In this document: one piece after another, positions 45,701 through 53,627 of the stretch
Numbering within the stretch: position 1 is the first letter of the stretch
How the letters are laid out: every line of letters begins with the position of its first letter
The notes under the pieces: model-generated
Seen by the model: the letters and a program-made list of their open reading frames with translations, nothing else
The model's database searches: none
Told to the model about the DNA's origin: nothing
Made by a program: the position numbers and the translations under genes
Assembly (NCBI GenBank): GCA_013360465.1
Contig: JABWBO010000004.1
Location: 124,001-188,000 of the forward strand
Direction: 5' to 3'
DNA from: Anaerolineae bacterium
GTDB taxonomy: Bacteria; Chloroflexota; Anaerolineae; Aggregatilineales; Phototrophicaceae
Length of the DNA: 64,000 bases

Positions 45701-46100
45701 CGATCAGCGAGTTCACGCTGTCGGTGACCCAGTGCGTGCCGTGATGATAGATGAAGCGCACTTCGGTCTCCTCCGCCAGCGACAGCGGAATGTTGGCTCC
45801 GCCGGGTTCGGCATGAAGTCCGTAGTTCACATCCCAGGTCCCGTCCAGGGCAGCTTTGTACTCATAGTCGCCCGGAGGCAGCGTGAATGTCGCCGACCAC
45901 AGGTCATCGTTGGCATCATAGCTCAGCGCCGTCGCTTCGCAGTCCGTCTGCCAATCGCCTGGGCAGCCAAGCACGCTCTGGATCGTGCCAGACATCACGA
46001 CCAGGGCTGGGGCATCGTCCTGCGCTGCGGCGAACATCGCAAACAGCGCTAACATCAGGACAGACAGCGCGAGGAGCGCCGTCCGCAGGGGCTTGTTCAT
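42738..46100 (-). CDS. pulA: Secreted type I pullulanase (GH13)
   Basis: A 1120-aa secreted debranching enzyme that cuts alpha-1,6 bonds in pullulan, starch and glycogen. Signal peptide to about residue 27 (MFAAAQDD). Two tandem pullulanase X25-type modules follow (about 35-110 and 130-215; each has a D-G-x-W-D/N-x-N-Y/W-G core), then a domain with LFNLWAPTAQSVRVHLF (CBM48-like), and the GH13 barrel: MDVVYNHTNAS, the nucleophile in GFRFDLMGHH (about 708), the acid/base Glu in VYVYGEGWDFGE (about 747) and AEAHDNETFFD (about 877). A beta-rich C-terminal domain ends the protein. ATG 46100 has GAGGAG 8 nt upstream. Confidence 0.94.
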   Translation of the reverse strand: MNKPLRTALLALSVLMLALFAMFAAAQDDAPALVVMSGTIQSVLGCPGDWQTDCEATALSYDANDDLWSATFTLPPGDYEYKAALDGTWDVNYGLHAEPGGANIPLSLAEETEVRFIYHHGTHWVTDSVNSLIVNVPGSYQDEIGCGEWEPGCLKSLLQDPDGDGVYVFSTALPAGSYEAKVAANESWDLNWGESGAQNGANISFTVAADGQVVEFRFDTTKNNVMTIIIGGEAPPAVGNLAEARAHWLSADIIAWNVPRLPGAEYRLYYSPTGGLTLTEAGIEGGAFLKLRSVRTGVDAALAARFPQLAEFSALRISADDVERIPELLRGQVALAMYDIYGALYDATSIQIPGVLDDLYATDATLGMVFNEERAPLFNLWAPTAQSVRVHLFPDSDPASEALQVQDMVFDPATGVWQYWGEPDWYGKYYLFEVSVYVPSMQSVVSNVVTDPYSFSLAMNSTRSQIIDLTDPATMPEGWAATAKPALEAPEDIVLYELHMRDFSIYDESVPEAHRGTYLAFTHADSAGMQHLQRLAAAGLTHIHLLPVFDIATIDENAAARIAISREGLSGFPPNGEEQQALINAVRDDDPFNWGYDPFHYTVPEGSYSTAPDGAERIREFRQMVQALNAAGLRVVMDVVYNHTNASGQSDFSVLDQIVPGYYHRLNAEGRVESSTCCANTATEHAMMGRLMVDSVRVWATAYKVDGFRFDLMGHHLRSDMEAVRAMLDSLTTETDGVDGAQVYVYGEGWDFGEVANNARGINATQLNMGGSGIGTFNDRVRDSVRGGNPFGGLQDQGFATGLWVDPNTVDARPPAVQLETLLLFQDRIRVALAGNLRDYSLTDYTGASVTGADVDYNGKPTGYTLDPQEHIVYAEAHDNETFFDVIQTKSPEDLPLSERIRMHHLGIDIPMLSQGVPFFHAGIDMLRSKSGDKDSYNSGDWFNFLDFTYQDNGWGRGLPIADKNRENWSLWGPLLANPDLKPSESDIRGSVAHFEEMLSIRRSSPLFRLRNAEQITQVVRFPDAGAEQTPGLIVMELNDTVGESIDPTYAVIYVLFNAAPETAEYTLESAVGYPLALHPVLADSSDPVVREAAFNPETGTFSVPGRTTAVFVALDAAVQ

Positions 46101-46156
46101 GAAATTCTCCTCAAGCATCACAATTCTTCGGCGGGATCATCGAGCCGCCGAATGTG

Positions 46157-46186
46157 TGTATAACGCACCCGGTGGCGGCTTGTCAA
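46157..46186 (-). promoter_or_regulatory. Promoter of the pullulanase gene
   Basis: On the minus strand a perfect TTGACA (46186-46181) and TATACA (46162-46157) are separated by 18 bp, about 57 nt before the ATG. No maltose-regulator site was recognised. Confidence 0.6.
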
Positions 46187-46317
46187 TCAAAAATGCACAA
46201 ACTTCAGGCGGTGGCGCGGCGCGGCGCTTCCAGGTGGAAAGGAATCGCGCCGTGCGGCGAAACGCGGTAGACTTCTGCACGATTTGTTTGTAGATATGCC
46301 TGATTAAGGAAACCGTG

Positions 46318-47967
46318 ATGTGTGCCTATGCACTTCCTACCCTGTCACACCCTGCCCCGGTTGGGGCAAACGAAGCAATTCTGATCGCCAGCGGCGATCT
46401 GCGCCTTTCCGCCAACAAGGTTTGCTGGGCTGCCCAGGCGGAGATGGAAGCCAGAGTCGTAGCAGCCTTTGCCGCCGAAGGTATCACCGTCAGGCGCGGT
46501 CATCCGTATGATCCCAACCTGCAGCACGGCTTCATTTACAGCCAGCGCATGGGTATGGATGTCTTCGCCGGCATCGACCCCAACGCCCGGCTGATCGTCG
46601 CAGAAGCCGTGTGGCAGTACAGCCATCACGTGCTGGCGGGGCTGCGCGCCCACCGGGGACCGATCCTGACGGTCGCCAACTGGAGCGGGCAGTGGCCCGG
46701 TCTGGTCGGTATGCTTAATCTGAACGGCTCGCTGACCAAAGCCGGCATCCCCTACAGCACCCTCTGGAGCGAAGATTTCTCCGAAGAGGCGTTCAAGCGG
46801 GCGATACGCCAGTGGCTCCGCGAAGGGAAGATCGATCACGACACCTCGCATGTGCGCCGCGTCAGCGCGGACGATCTGCCCACCGCTGAGCGCACCCTCG
46901 GCGAGGCGCTGGCGGCTCAGATCGCCCACGACAAAGCCATCATGGGCGTCTTCGACGAGGGCTGCATGGGCATGTACAACGCCATTATCGACGACGAGCT
47001 GCTCAACCCGGCGGGCGTCTACAAGGAGCGGCTGAGCCAGTCGGCACTGGTCGCCACCATGCGCCTGGTCAGCGATGCCGAGGCGGATGCCGCCAGGCGC
47101 TGGCTTGATGAGCGCGGCATGACCTTCAACACCGGGTCCGATGCAGCCACCGAACTGACCGACAGCCAGATTCGCGATCAGCTCAAGATGTACGTCGCCG
47201 CCGTGCGCATCGCCCATGAATTCGGCTGCGACGCCATCGGCATACAGTATCAGCAGGGACTCAAGGATATGGCTCCGGCGAGCGACCTGGTCGAAGGGCT
47301 GCTCAACAATGTCGAACGTCCACCGGTCTACTCAGCGGAGGGCGTCGAACTGTATGCCGGTCGGGCGCTGCCGCACTTCAACGAGGTCGATGAATGCGCC
47401 GGGCTGGACGGATTGATCACCAACCGCGTCTGGACGGCGATGGGCTTCGACCCGGCGAACACCCTGCACGATCTGCGCTGGGGCGAACACTTTCGCGGCG
47501 AAGGGATGGATGATTATGTGTGGGTCTTTCTGATCTCCGGCGCAGCCCCGGCATCGCACTTCATCGGCGGCTATGCCGGAGCGTTCAGCGACCGTCAGCC
47601 TCCCATGTACTTTCCCTTCGGCGGCGGCACGCTGCGCGGTATCAGCAAGTCCGGTGAAATCGTCTGGAGCCGTGTCTTCGTCATGGGCGGCACGCTGCAT
47701 GCCGATCTGGGGCGCGCCACCGTCGTCGAACTGCCGAAGGCGGAGACCGAACGCCGCTGGAACCTGACCACGCCGCAGTGGCCCATCATGCATGCGGTGC
47801 TGCACGGCGTCAGCCGCGATCAGATGATGGCGCGCCACAAAGCCAATCACATCCAGGTCGCCTACGCGCCATCGGCAGACGACGCCGACAAGGCGCTGGC
47901 GGCGAAGGCGGCGATGTTCCTGGCGATGGGCATCGAAACGTCGGTCTGCGGCACAGTCACACTATAA
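46318..47967 (+). CDS. L-fucose/L-arabinose isomerase-family protein
   Basis: A 549-residue protein with the domain plan of fucose and arabinose isomerases: an N-terminal Rossmann-like region (AILIASGDLRLSANK, GPILTVANWSGQWPGLVG), a central region with GVFDEGCMGMYNAIIDDELLNPAG, and a C-terminal region with DAIGIQYQQGLKDMAPASDLVEG. The Glu and Asp residues in DEGCMGMYN and GIQYQQGLKD are candidates for the metal site. Which sugar it isomerises is unknown. ATG 46318 has AAGGA 7 nt upstream, preferred to the overlapping GTG at 46315. A ribokinase-type gene follows after 64 nt, a natural partner. Confidence 0.75.
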   Translation: MCAYALPTLSHPAPVGANEAILIASGDLRLSANKVCWAAQAEMEARVVAAFAAEGITVRRGHPYDPNLQHGFIYSQRMGMDVFAGIDPNARLIVAEAVWQYSHHVLAGLRAHRGPILTVANWSGQWPGLVGMLNLNGSLTKAGIPYSTLWSEDFSEEAFKRAIRQWLREGKIDHDTSHVRRVSADDLPTAERTLGEALAAQIAHDKAIMGVFDEGCMGMYNAIIDDELLNPAGVYKERLSQSALVATMRLVSDAEADAARRWLDERGMTFNTGSDAATELTDSQIRDQLKMYVAAVRIAHEFGCDAIGIQYQQGLKDMAPASDLVEGLLNNVERPPVYSAEGVELYAGRALPHFNEVDECAGLDGLITNRVWTAMGFDPANTLHDLRWGEHFRGEGMDDYVWVFLISGAAPASHFIGGYAGAFSDRQPPMYFPFGGGTLRGISKSGEIVWSRVFVMGGTLHADLGRATVVELPKAETERRWNLTTPQWPIMHAVLHGVSRDQMMARHKANHIQVAYAPSADDADKALAAKAAMFLAMGIETSVCGTVTL

Positions 47968-48031
47968 CAACCTGCGCGGTGCAGGAGCGCGTCACTGCCG
48001 ACGCCTCCTGCTCTCCTGAAGGAAAAGGACA

Positions 48032-48973
48032 ATGGCAGGAAAAAAGAGACCGAAGCTGGTAATGGTCGGCAGTTCCAACATCGACCTGGTCGCCTATGCC
48101 CCCCATCTGCCTGCCCCGGGAGAGACGCTGCACGGCTCCCGTTTTTCGATGGGTTTCGGCGGCAAGGGCGCAAATCAGGCGGTGATGGCGGCGAAGCTCG
48201 GCGCAGAAGTCACGGTCATCACCAAGCTGGGGCGCGACATCTATGGCGATATGACGCTCGCCAACTATCGCAGCGTCGGAGTCAGCACTGAAGCTGTCCT
48301 ATTCGACGATACGAATGCGTCGGGCGTCGCCCTGATCGTCGTCAACTCCGAGACCGGGCAGAACAACATCGTCATCGTCGGCGGCGCAAACGATATGCTC
48401 TCGGCGGACGATGTCCAGCGCAGTGCCCCCGTCTTCAAGAGCGCGGATGCGGTCATGTGCCAGTTGGAAACGCCGATTGACGCGACGCTGGAGGCGTTTC
48501 GCATCGCGCGCGCTGCCGGCGTCATCACCCTCCTTAACCCTGCCCCGGCAGCGGCGCTCCCGGAGGATCTGCTGGCGCTGACCGACTGGCTGATCCCCAA
48601 CGAGATCGAGGCGGAAATGCTGACCGGCGGCGCGGTCCGCACACGCGATCAGGCGATCACCGCCGCCCAGGCATTGCAATCCAGCGGTCCAAAGAATGTC
48701 ATCATCACCCTGGGCGAGCGAGGTGCGCTGCTGGTCCTGGCAGGCGGATCGGTGACACAGGTGGCGGTGGAACCGGTCAAAGCGGTGGATACCACCGGCG
48801 CGGGCGACTCGTTCGTCGGCAGCTTCGCCTACCTGCTCGCGGCGGGTTTCAGCCCGACGGCGGCGGCAAGAAACGCCTGTGCCATCGCGGCGCGATCCGT
48901 CCTGAAACCGGGGACGCAGTCGTCATTTCCGGCGCGCGCCGAAGTATTGGACCTGCTGACGCCGACAAGATAA
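48032..48973 (+). CDS. PfkB-family sugar kinase (ribokinase-like)
   Basis: A 313-aa cytoplasmic kinase. It begins MVGSSNIDLVAYAPHLPAPGETLHG and has the substrate motif FGGKGANQAVMAAKLG, WLIPNEIEAEMLTG and the ATP/catalytic signature VDTTGAGDSFVGSFAYLL with the base Asp. This pattern is ribokinase-like; fructose or other ketose kinases look similar. Two AAGGA-type sites precede ATG 48032. It is probably cotranscribed with the isomerase-like gene, so the pair may isomerise and phosphorylate one sugar. Confidence 0.88.
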   Translation: MAGKKRPKLVMVGSSNIDLVAYAPHLPAPGETLHGSRFSMGFGGKGANQAVMAAKLGAEVTVITKLGRDIYGDMTLANYRSVGVSTEAVLFDDTNASGVALIVVNSETGQNNIVIVGGANDMLSADDVQRSAPVFKSADAVMCQLETPIDATLEAFRIARAAGVITLLNPAPAAALPEDLLALTDWLIPNEIEAEMLTGGAVRTRDQAITAAQALQSSGPKNVIITLGERGALLVLAGGSVTQVAVEPVKAVDTTGAGDSFVGSFAYLLAAGFSPTAAARNACAIAARSVLKPGTQSSFPARAEVLDLLTPTR

Positions 48974-48986
48974 CCCAACCGTACGT

Positions 48987-49015
48987 TTGACAGTATTAAA
49001 ATAGTTATTTAGACT
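48987..49015 (+). promoter_or_regulatory. Promoter of the histidine-kinase operon
   Basis: A perfect TTGACA (48987-48992) is followed after 17 bp by TAGACT (49010-49015). Transcription would start near 49022, at the first arm of the leader structure. Confidence 0.65.
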
Positions 49016-49016
49016 A

Positions 49017-49081
49017 GAGGAGTCTGAGCGTTGCCCCTCCGTACTCCTCAAAACCAGCACGCTCAGATCCTGAGCCGTGCC
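49017..49081 (+). promoter_or_regulatory. 5' leader with mutually exclusive hairpins
   Basis: TCTGAGCGT (49023-49031) can pair with ACGCTCAGA (49059-49067). The same downstream arm, read as GCACGCTCAG (49057-49066), can pair instead with CTGAGCCGTGC (49070-49080), leaving one bulge. GAGGAGT (49017-49023) and ACTCCTC (49043-49049) form a further crossing pair. The ribosome site (49094-49102) lies in a small CGGG/CCCG loop. This resembles a switching leader, but no known riboswitch class was recognised. Confidence 0.4.
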
Positions 49082-49111
49082 TAATGAACTCGGGGCGAGA
49101 GGTCCCGTCTA

Positions 49112-50983
49112 ATGAATCAACCTCTGGTGGTTGTGCTGCTCGGCGCGACGGCGATCCTGACGCTCCTCCTGGCGGTGCGCATCTGGGGACAGCGCCAGCA
49201 CTCAAGGGCGGCGTCTGTGGCGATGACAGCGCTTATGGTTGGAGTGCTGTACTGGACTGTCCTCTACCTGTTGGAAATCTCCAGCATCGACACAACCTTC
49301 TGGCTTGCCGTCTACCGCCTGAAATTCATCGCAGTCGTCCTTGTGCCAGTTGCTTCATTCGCCTTCTCCGCCGCCTACACCGGTCGAGACGCGCTCCTGA
49401 GGACCAATACCCTCGCCATACTGCTGGTGGTCCCCCTCCTCACCACTGTCATCATCTGGACCAACGACTACCACCATCTGATGTGGCAGCAGATCAGCCG
49501 GACCCAGGAGTCCGGCGTCAGCACGACGACGACGGTGACCGGCATGTGGTTCTGGGTGAACGCCTTCTACGCCTATGTGCTGTTGCTCGGCGGCGCCTGG
49601 CTGCTGCTGCGGCAGTTCATCAAAGCGCCTGCCGCCTACCAGCGCCAGCTTATCGCCCTGATCATTGGTCTCGCAGCTCCGTTTGCGGCGAACGCCGTCA
49701 CTATTTTTGGGACCCTGCAATTCGACCTGACTCCATTCGCGTTCGCCGTTACCGGCGGCGCGCTGACCTGGGGGATGCTCCGTTTCAACCTGCTGGATAT
49801 CGCGCCGATCGCGCGCAATGTCGTCATCGACAGCCTGCCCGACGCGATGTTCGTCCTGGATCAGCAGGGGCGTCTGGTCGATCTCAATCCGGCGGGCAGC
49901 AGCCTTTTCCAGGCAGGTCCCTCTGACCTGGTGGGCAAGCCCATCGCCGAGGTTGCTCCGATGCTCCGGCAGCGCCCGGAACTTGCCGAACGTTATCGCG
50001 CCAACACACCGTACCAGGAGGAAGTGACATTCGACCGCCCCGGCGAGCCAGGGATCAGCTATGAAATCCGCATCTCGCCGCTGCGTGATGGGCGCGGCGA
50101 GCCGATCGGTCGGGTCGTCCTGATGCGCAACATCACCGAGCGCAAGCGCATCGAGCGCGAGCTTCAGGCGCAGAACGACGCCCTGGTGCGCGCCAACGCC
50201 GAACTTGCCGAGGCGCGAGAGATCGCCGAGGCGGCGACCCAGCTCAAGAACCAGTTCCTCGCCAATATGTCGCATGAGCTGCGCACACCCCTCAACGCCA
50301 TTATCGGCTATACCGAGATTCAGCTCGCCGGCATGACGGGCGCGCTCAACGAGGAGCAGACGCGCTATCAGGAGCGCGTCCTGGCGAACTCCGAGCAGCT
50401 TCTCGGCTTGATCAACGACGTACTCGACATCGCCAAGATCGAAGCCGGTCGCATGAATCTGATTCGTGCGCCCTTCGCGCTGCGTCCCTGGTTTCACGAT
50501 CTTTACGAGAAGAACCGCGTCCTGGCGGAATCCAAGGCGCTCGACTTCAAGCTGGACATCGCTGCGGACCTGCCGGAGACCATGACGGAAGACGCCATAC
50601 GACTGGCTCAGGTCGTCACCAACCTGCTTTCTAATGCCATCAAGTTCACCACTCAGGGGTTGATCACGCTCGCCGCCAGACGGAACGACGCCGAGGGCTG
50701 GCAGATCGCCGTCAGCGACACCGGCATCGGCATCCCGCTGCACGCTCATGAGACTATCTTTGAGGAATTCCGACAGATCGACGGAACGTCCAGCCGCAAA
50801 TACGGCGGGACGGGACTGGGGCTGGCGATTGCCCGCCGAATCGTCCAGATCATGGGGGGGACGATCACCGTCCGCAGTGAATTGGGCGTGGGAAGCACCT
50901 TCACAGTCGCACTGCCAATCGCTAAACTTGCAGAGTCTCCTGAAGCAATGGCGGCGGCAGCTTCCGTGAAAACGAACCCATGA
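49112..50983 (+). CDS. Sensor histidine kinase: 7TM + PAS + HisKA + HATPase
   Basis: A 623-residue membrane kinase. Seven N-terminal helices (about 1-225) match the 7TM region of histidine kinases, followed by a PAS domain (about 235-350; DAMFVLDQQGRLVDLNPAG), a coiled coil, the HisKA helix with phospho-acceptor H388 (NMSHELRTPLNAIIGY), and the ATPase with NLLSNAIKFTTQG (N box), VSDTGIGIP (G1) and [16 protein letters not shown] (G2). All catalytic motifs are intact. GAGAGG precedes ATG 49112. Its stop overlaps the start of the first response regulator (ATGA). The stimulus is unknown; 7TM sensors often see small ligands outside. Confidence 0.92.
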   Translation: MNQPLVVVLLGATAILTLLLAVRIWGQRQHSRAASVAMTALMVGVLYWTVLYLLEISSIDTTFWLAVYRLKFIAVVLVPVASFAFSAAYTGRDALLRTNTLAILLVVPLLTTVIIWTNDYHHLMWQQISRTQESGVSTTTTVTGMWFWVNAFYAYVLLLGGAWLLLRQFIKAPAAYQRQLIALIIGLAAPFAANAVTIFGTLQFDLTPFAFAVTGGALTWGMLRFNLLDIAPIARNVVIDSLPDAMFVLDQQGRLVDLNPAGSSLFQAGPSDLVGKPIAEVAPMLRQRPELAERYRANTPYQEEVTFDRPGEPGISYEIRISPLRDGRGEPIGRVVLMRNITERKRIERELQAQNDALVRANAELAEAREIAEAATQLKNQFLANMSHELRTPLNAIIGYTEIQLAGMTGALNEEQTRYQERVLANSEQLLGLINDVLDIAKIEAGRMNLIRAPFALRPWFHDLYEKNRVLAESKALDFKLDIAADLPETMTEDAIRLAQVVTNLLSNAIKFTTQGLITLAARRNDAEGWQIAVSDTGIGIPLHAHETIFEEFRQIDGTSSRKYGGTGLGLAIARRIVQIMGGTITVRSELGVGSTFTVALPIAKLAESPEAMAAAASVKTNP

Positions 50984-51435
50984 CGATGCCCCCTCCTGAT
51001 TCAACCGCCTCGCAAAGTTCGCGCACCGACGCGCTCAAGGTAGCGGAGATTTCATCCTGGGTGGTCGCCGCTATTGATGATGAGATGGATAACCTGACTC
51101 TCGTCACCAAGGTGCTGACCTTCAACGGCGCGACAGTGCATACGGCGTTCAATGGGGCGCTGGGTCTGGAGCTGGTCCGGCAGGTTCGCCCGACGCTGAT
51201 CCTCCTGGATTTGTCCATGCCGGTGATGGATGGTTGGGCGATGGTCGCCGCGCTGCGCGCCGACCCGAACTTTCAGAAAACCCCGGTTATCGCCCTGACG
51301 GCGCACGCGATGGTGGGAGACAAAGAGCGCATCCTTGCCGGCGGCTTCGACGGATACATCTCCAAGCCGTTTCGAATCAGCACTTTCCTGGGCGAAATCA
51401 TACGCTGCCTGACTCAGAGCGCGCAGCAAGCCTAG
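50980..51435 (+). CDS. Single-domain response regulator 1
   Basis: A 151-aa receiver-only protein: 25 N-terminal polar residues, then VAAIDDEMDNL (acidic pair), the phosphorylation Asp in LILLDLSMPVMDGW, Thr in ALTAHAM and Lys in GYISKPF. It has no output domain, like CheY or phosphorelay proteins. The start overlaps the kinase stop as ATGA, so it is the likely direct partner. The TAG stop codon is inside the CTAG that begins the nested repeat. Confidence 0.9.
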   Translation: MTMPPPDSTASQSSRTDALKVAEISSWVVAAIDDEMDNLTLVTKVLTFNGATVHTAFNGALGLELVRQVRPTLILLDLSMPVMDGWAMVAALRADPNFQKTPVIALTAHAMVGDKERILAGGFDGYISKPFRISTFLGEIIRCLTQSAQQA

Positions 51436-51662
51436 AGGCTGTTATGAACTTCTGCGGCAGGAGTTCCCCTCACCCCTGTATCCCCTCTCCCACAAAAACG
51501 GGGAGAAGGGGGTTGAGGGGAGAAAAGTTCATAAGGCTGTTCCAAGAAAATGATCGAGCAGTAGGGGCGGAGCTGTGTGCCCGCCGTTCACGGGCAAACA
51601 CGTGGGTTCGCCCCTGCAACCGCTGGCGCGTCTTTTGTCTGGAACAGCCTAACAGGCGCTAG
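51432..51662. mobile_element. MITE-like element A, copy 2, interrupted by element B
   Basis: Element A body (51436-51534 and 51653-51658) lies between direct CTAG repeats (51432-51435, 51659-51662). It aligns in inverse orientation with copy 1: AACTTCT, then G/A CGGCAGGAGTTCCCCTCACC is shared. Near its right end it is split by element B. The left CTAG includes the stop of the upstream response-regulator gene, and the composite separates that gene from the second regulator. Confidence 0.72.
51532..51652. mobile_element. MITE-like element B, copy 2, inserted in element A
   Basis: A 115-bp body (51535-51649) with terminal repeats GGCTGTTCCA / TGGAACAGCC lies between TAA and TAA (TTA on the other strand, as in copy 1). 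Removing it with one TAA restores the right end of element A (GTTCATAACAGG), showing that B entered after A. Confidence 0.78.
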
Positions 51663-51678
51663 CAAGTAAGTGAGGGAA

Positions 51679-52062
51679 ATGCAGGTGGATTATTCTCGCT
51701 GGACTATCCTGGTAGTCGAAGACGATTTCGACAGCCGCCAGATGATCTCGAAGATTCTTCAGCATCACGGGATCGACGTCACGGTTGCGACGGATGGTCG
51801 CGAGTGTCTGGCGATGCTCGAAAGCATCACCCCGACGCTGATCGTGACCGATCTGGCGATGCCGCGCATGGATGGATGGGAGACGCTCAACGCTATCCGC
51901 GCTAACAGCGCCACCCGTCACATCCCGGTCATCGCCATCACGGCATATGATTCGCCCGCCACCGCGCAGGGTGCGGTGATGGCGGGCTTCAACGCCTATT
52001 TCGCCAAGCCGCTCGACCCGCGCACCTTCGTGCAGGCGCTCTCGCAGTTCATCGCGGCGTGA
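51679..52062 (+). CDS. Single-domain response regulator 2
   Basis: A 127-aa receiver-only protein with ILVVEDDFDSRQM, the phospho-acceptor Asp in LIVTDLAMPRMDGW, the Thr in AITAYDS and Lys in AYFAKPLDP. It starts 17 nt after the nested repeat. ATG 51679 follows GAGGG very closely (2 nt), while GTG 51670 has no site, so the start is uncertain by three codons. It may be a second target of the 7TM kinase or a phosphorelay partner. Its last 14 nt overlap the convergent inositol-monophosphatase-like gene. Confidence 0.88.
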   Translation: MQVDYSRWTILVVEDDFDSRQMISKILQHHGIDVTVATDGRECLAMLESITPTLIVTDLAMPRMDGWETLNAIRANSATRHIPVIAITAYDSPATAQGAVMAGFNAYFAKPLDPRTFVQALSQFIAA

Positions 52063-52825
52063 TCAGCGCGCGCGCCGCTTCATAGAGCGCGCCGTTGGTA
52101 GCGAAACCTTCGCCACCATCGATACGGCTCGCGCCCTGCCAGTCGGTGAACGTACCGCCGGCTTCCGGCAGGATCACGCCGAAAGCGGCGCTGTCCCAGA
52201 TCGCCATCCAGCCGTCGATCATGATCTCGGCGCGCCCGGTCGCCACCAGCGCATAACCGTAGGAGTCTCCCCAGGTGCGCTGAAAGGTGGTCGCCTGTAC
52301 GATCCGCTCCCACGAATCCGCGCGTTCTCCCCAGTTGTTCAGGTCGCTGCACAGCGCCACCGCATCCGCCAGCTTCGACACGGAAGAGACGCGCGCCCGA
52401 CGCCCATTCCAGAACGCGCCGCCACCCTTGCGCGCATAGACGGTCTCGTTGAGGGCGGGGAAATGTGCCACGCCGACCAGCGGTTCGTGGGCTTCGTTCA
52501 CTAACGCCAACAGGCATCCATAGATCGGCACGCCGTGCGTGAACGACTTCGTTCCGTCGATCGGGTCGATGATCCAGGTCAGCCCACTGCTGCCGGACTC
52601 ATGCCCATATTCTTCGCCCAGCACGCCGTCCGCCGGGAAGCGCGCCCGGATCGCGGCGCGCAGAAGCTGTTCCGCGCCGCGATCCGCCGCCGTCACCGGG
52701 CTGGAATCGCTTTTTCGCTCGACTTCGATCCCGCGCAGGAAATAGCCAAGGGTCAGCCGTCCCGCCTGAAATGTCGCATCCAGGGCGAATTCCAGCAGCC
52801 CATCCAGGTCCACATGCTGCGTCAT
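52049..52825 (-). CDS. Inositol-monophosphatase-family phosphatase (possibly HisN-like)
   Basis: A 258-residue magnesium-dependent phosphatase. Metal-site motifs are GEEYG, WIIDPIDGTKSFTHGVPIYG and IWDSAAFGVILPEAGGTFTDW. The last motif and the FTHGVP segment resemble histidinol-phosphatases of the IMPase type as much as true inositol phosphatases, so specificity is open. ATG 52825 has only a weak ribosome site; the longer frame to 52981 carries unlikely sequence. It lies 73 nt after the ThuA gene in the same direction and may be the end of that long unit. Confidence 0.88.
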   Translation of the reverse strand: MTQHVDLDGLLEFALDATFQAGRLTLGYFLRGIEVERKSDSSPVTAADRGAEQLLRAAIRARFPADGVLGEEYGHESGSSGLTWIIDPIDGTKSFTHGVPIYGCLLALVNEAHEPLVGVAHFPALNETVYARKGGGAFWNGRRARVSSVSKLADAVALCSDLNNWGERADSWERIVQATTFQRTWGDSYGYALVATGRAEIMIDGWMAIWDSAAFGVILPEAGGTFTDWQGASRIDGGEGFATNGALYEAARALITPR

Positions 52826-52898
52826 TACACCACACCGATCTTTCGTAGGGGCTAGCCGCTGGCTAGCCCACTTCATTGAAACACGGGGAAACTTTGCT

Positions 52899-53627
52899 TC
52901 AGCTGATCGGTTCGATCGGCTGCTTGCGGTTCTCGACGAAGATACGGGGTCCACTTGTTGGCGCCGCCCAGCGCACGGCATTGGCGATCACCTGGCGCAC
53001 TTCCGGCTGGAAATAGATCGGGTGCGTTTCGTGACCGGGGCTGAAGTAGAAGATCTTGCCGCGTCCGCGCAGGAAGCAGCATCCGCCGCGAAACACCTCG
53101 CCGCCCTGAAACCAGTTGACGAAGACCAGCGAATCCGGTTCGGGGATGCCAAAGGGTTCGCCATACATCTCGTGGTGCGGGATCTCGAAGTAATCGGGCA
53201 GCCCTTCGGCGATAGGGTGCGCGGGATTGACGCACCAGACGCGCTCGCGCTCGCCCATCTCGCGCCATTTCAGGTCACAGGTGGTCCCCATCAGGCGCTT
53301 GAAGATCTTCGAGTAATGACCGCTGTGCAGCACGATCAGCCCCATGCCGTCCAGCACGCGGGCGGCAACCCGCTCAACGATCTCGTCCTGCACATCACCG
53401 TGCGCCATGTGTCCCCACCAAAGGAGTACATCGGTTTCGGCGAGAACTTCAGTAGTCAGTCCATGCTCCGGCTCGTCCAGCGTGGCATAGCGAACGTTCT
53501 CGACTCCGTGCGCCTTCAGCCCGTCGCCGATGACCGTATGGATGCCATCCGGATAGACGGCGATGACGCGCTCATGCTGCTTTTCGTGCCGGAATTCGTT
53601 CCAAACAGTGACGCGAATCGATGTCAT
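52899..53627 (-). CDS. ThuA-like protein (trehalose-utilisation family)
   Basis: A 242-aa cytoplasmic protein of the ThuA family, with a class I glutamine-amidotransferase-like fold. Typical segments are [43 protein letters not shown] and [16 protein letters not shown]. Family members are linked to trehalose and other disaccharide use, but the biochemical activity is uncertain. Its ATG overlaps the stop of the histidine kinase gene (ATGA), an unusual pairing that suggests joint expression with the two-component system. Confidence 0.85.
   Translation of the reverse strand: MTSIRVTVWNEFRHEKQHERVIAVYPDGIHTVIGDGLKAHGVENVRYATLDEPEHGLTTEVLAETDVLLWWGHMAHGDVQDEIVERVAARVLDGMGLIVLHSGHYSKIFKRLMGTTCDLKWREMGERERVWCVNPAHPIAEGLPDYFEIPHHEMYGEPFGIPEPDSLVFVNWFQGGEVFRGGCCFLRGRGKIFYFSPGHETHPIYFQPEVRQVIANAVRWAAPTSGPRIFVENRKQPIEPIS

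Noticed and set aside
43386-46052. A very long open frame (888 codons) antisense to the pullulanase gene
   Set aside because: It has low-complexity, Arg/His-rich sequence without any domain and mirrors the codon pattern of the real gene on the other strand; high GC produces such shadows.
47968-48031. Possible terminator between the isomerase-like and kinase genes
   Set aside because: The GCAGGAG/CTCCTGC pairing has several mismatches and no U-tract.
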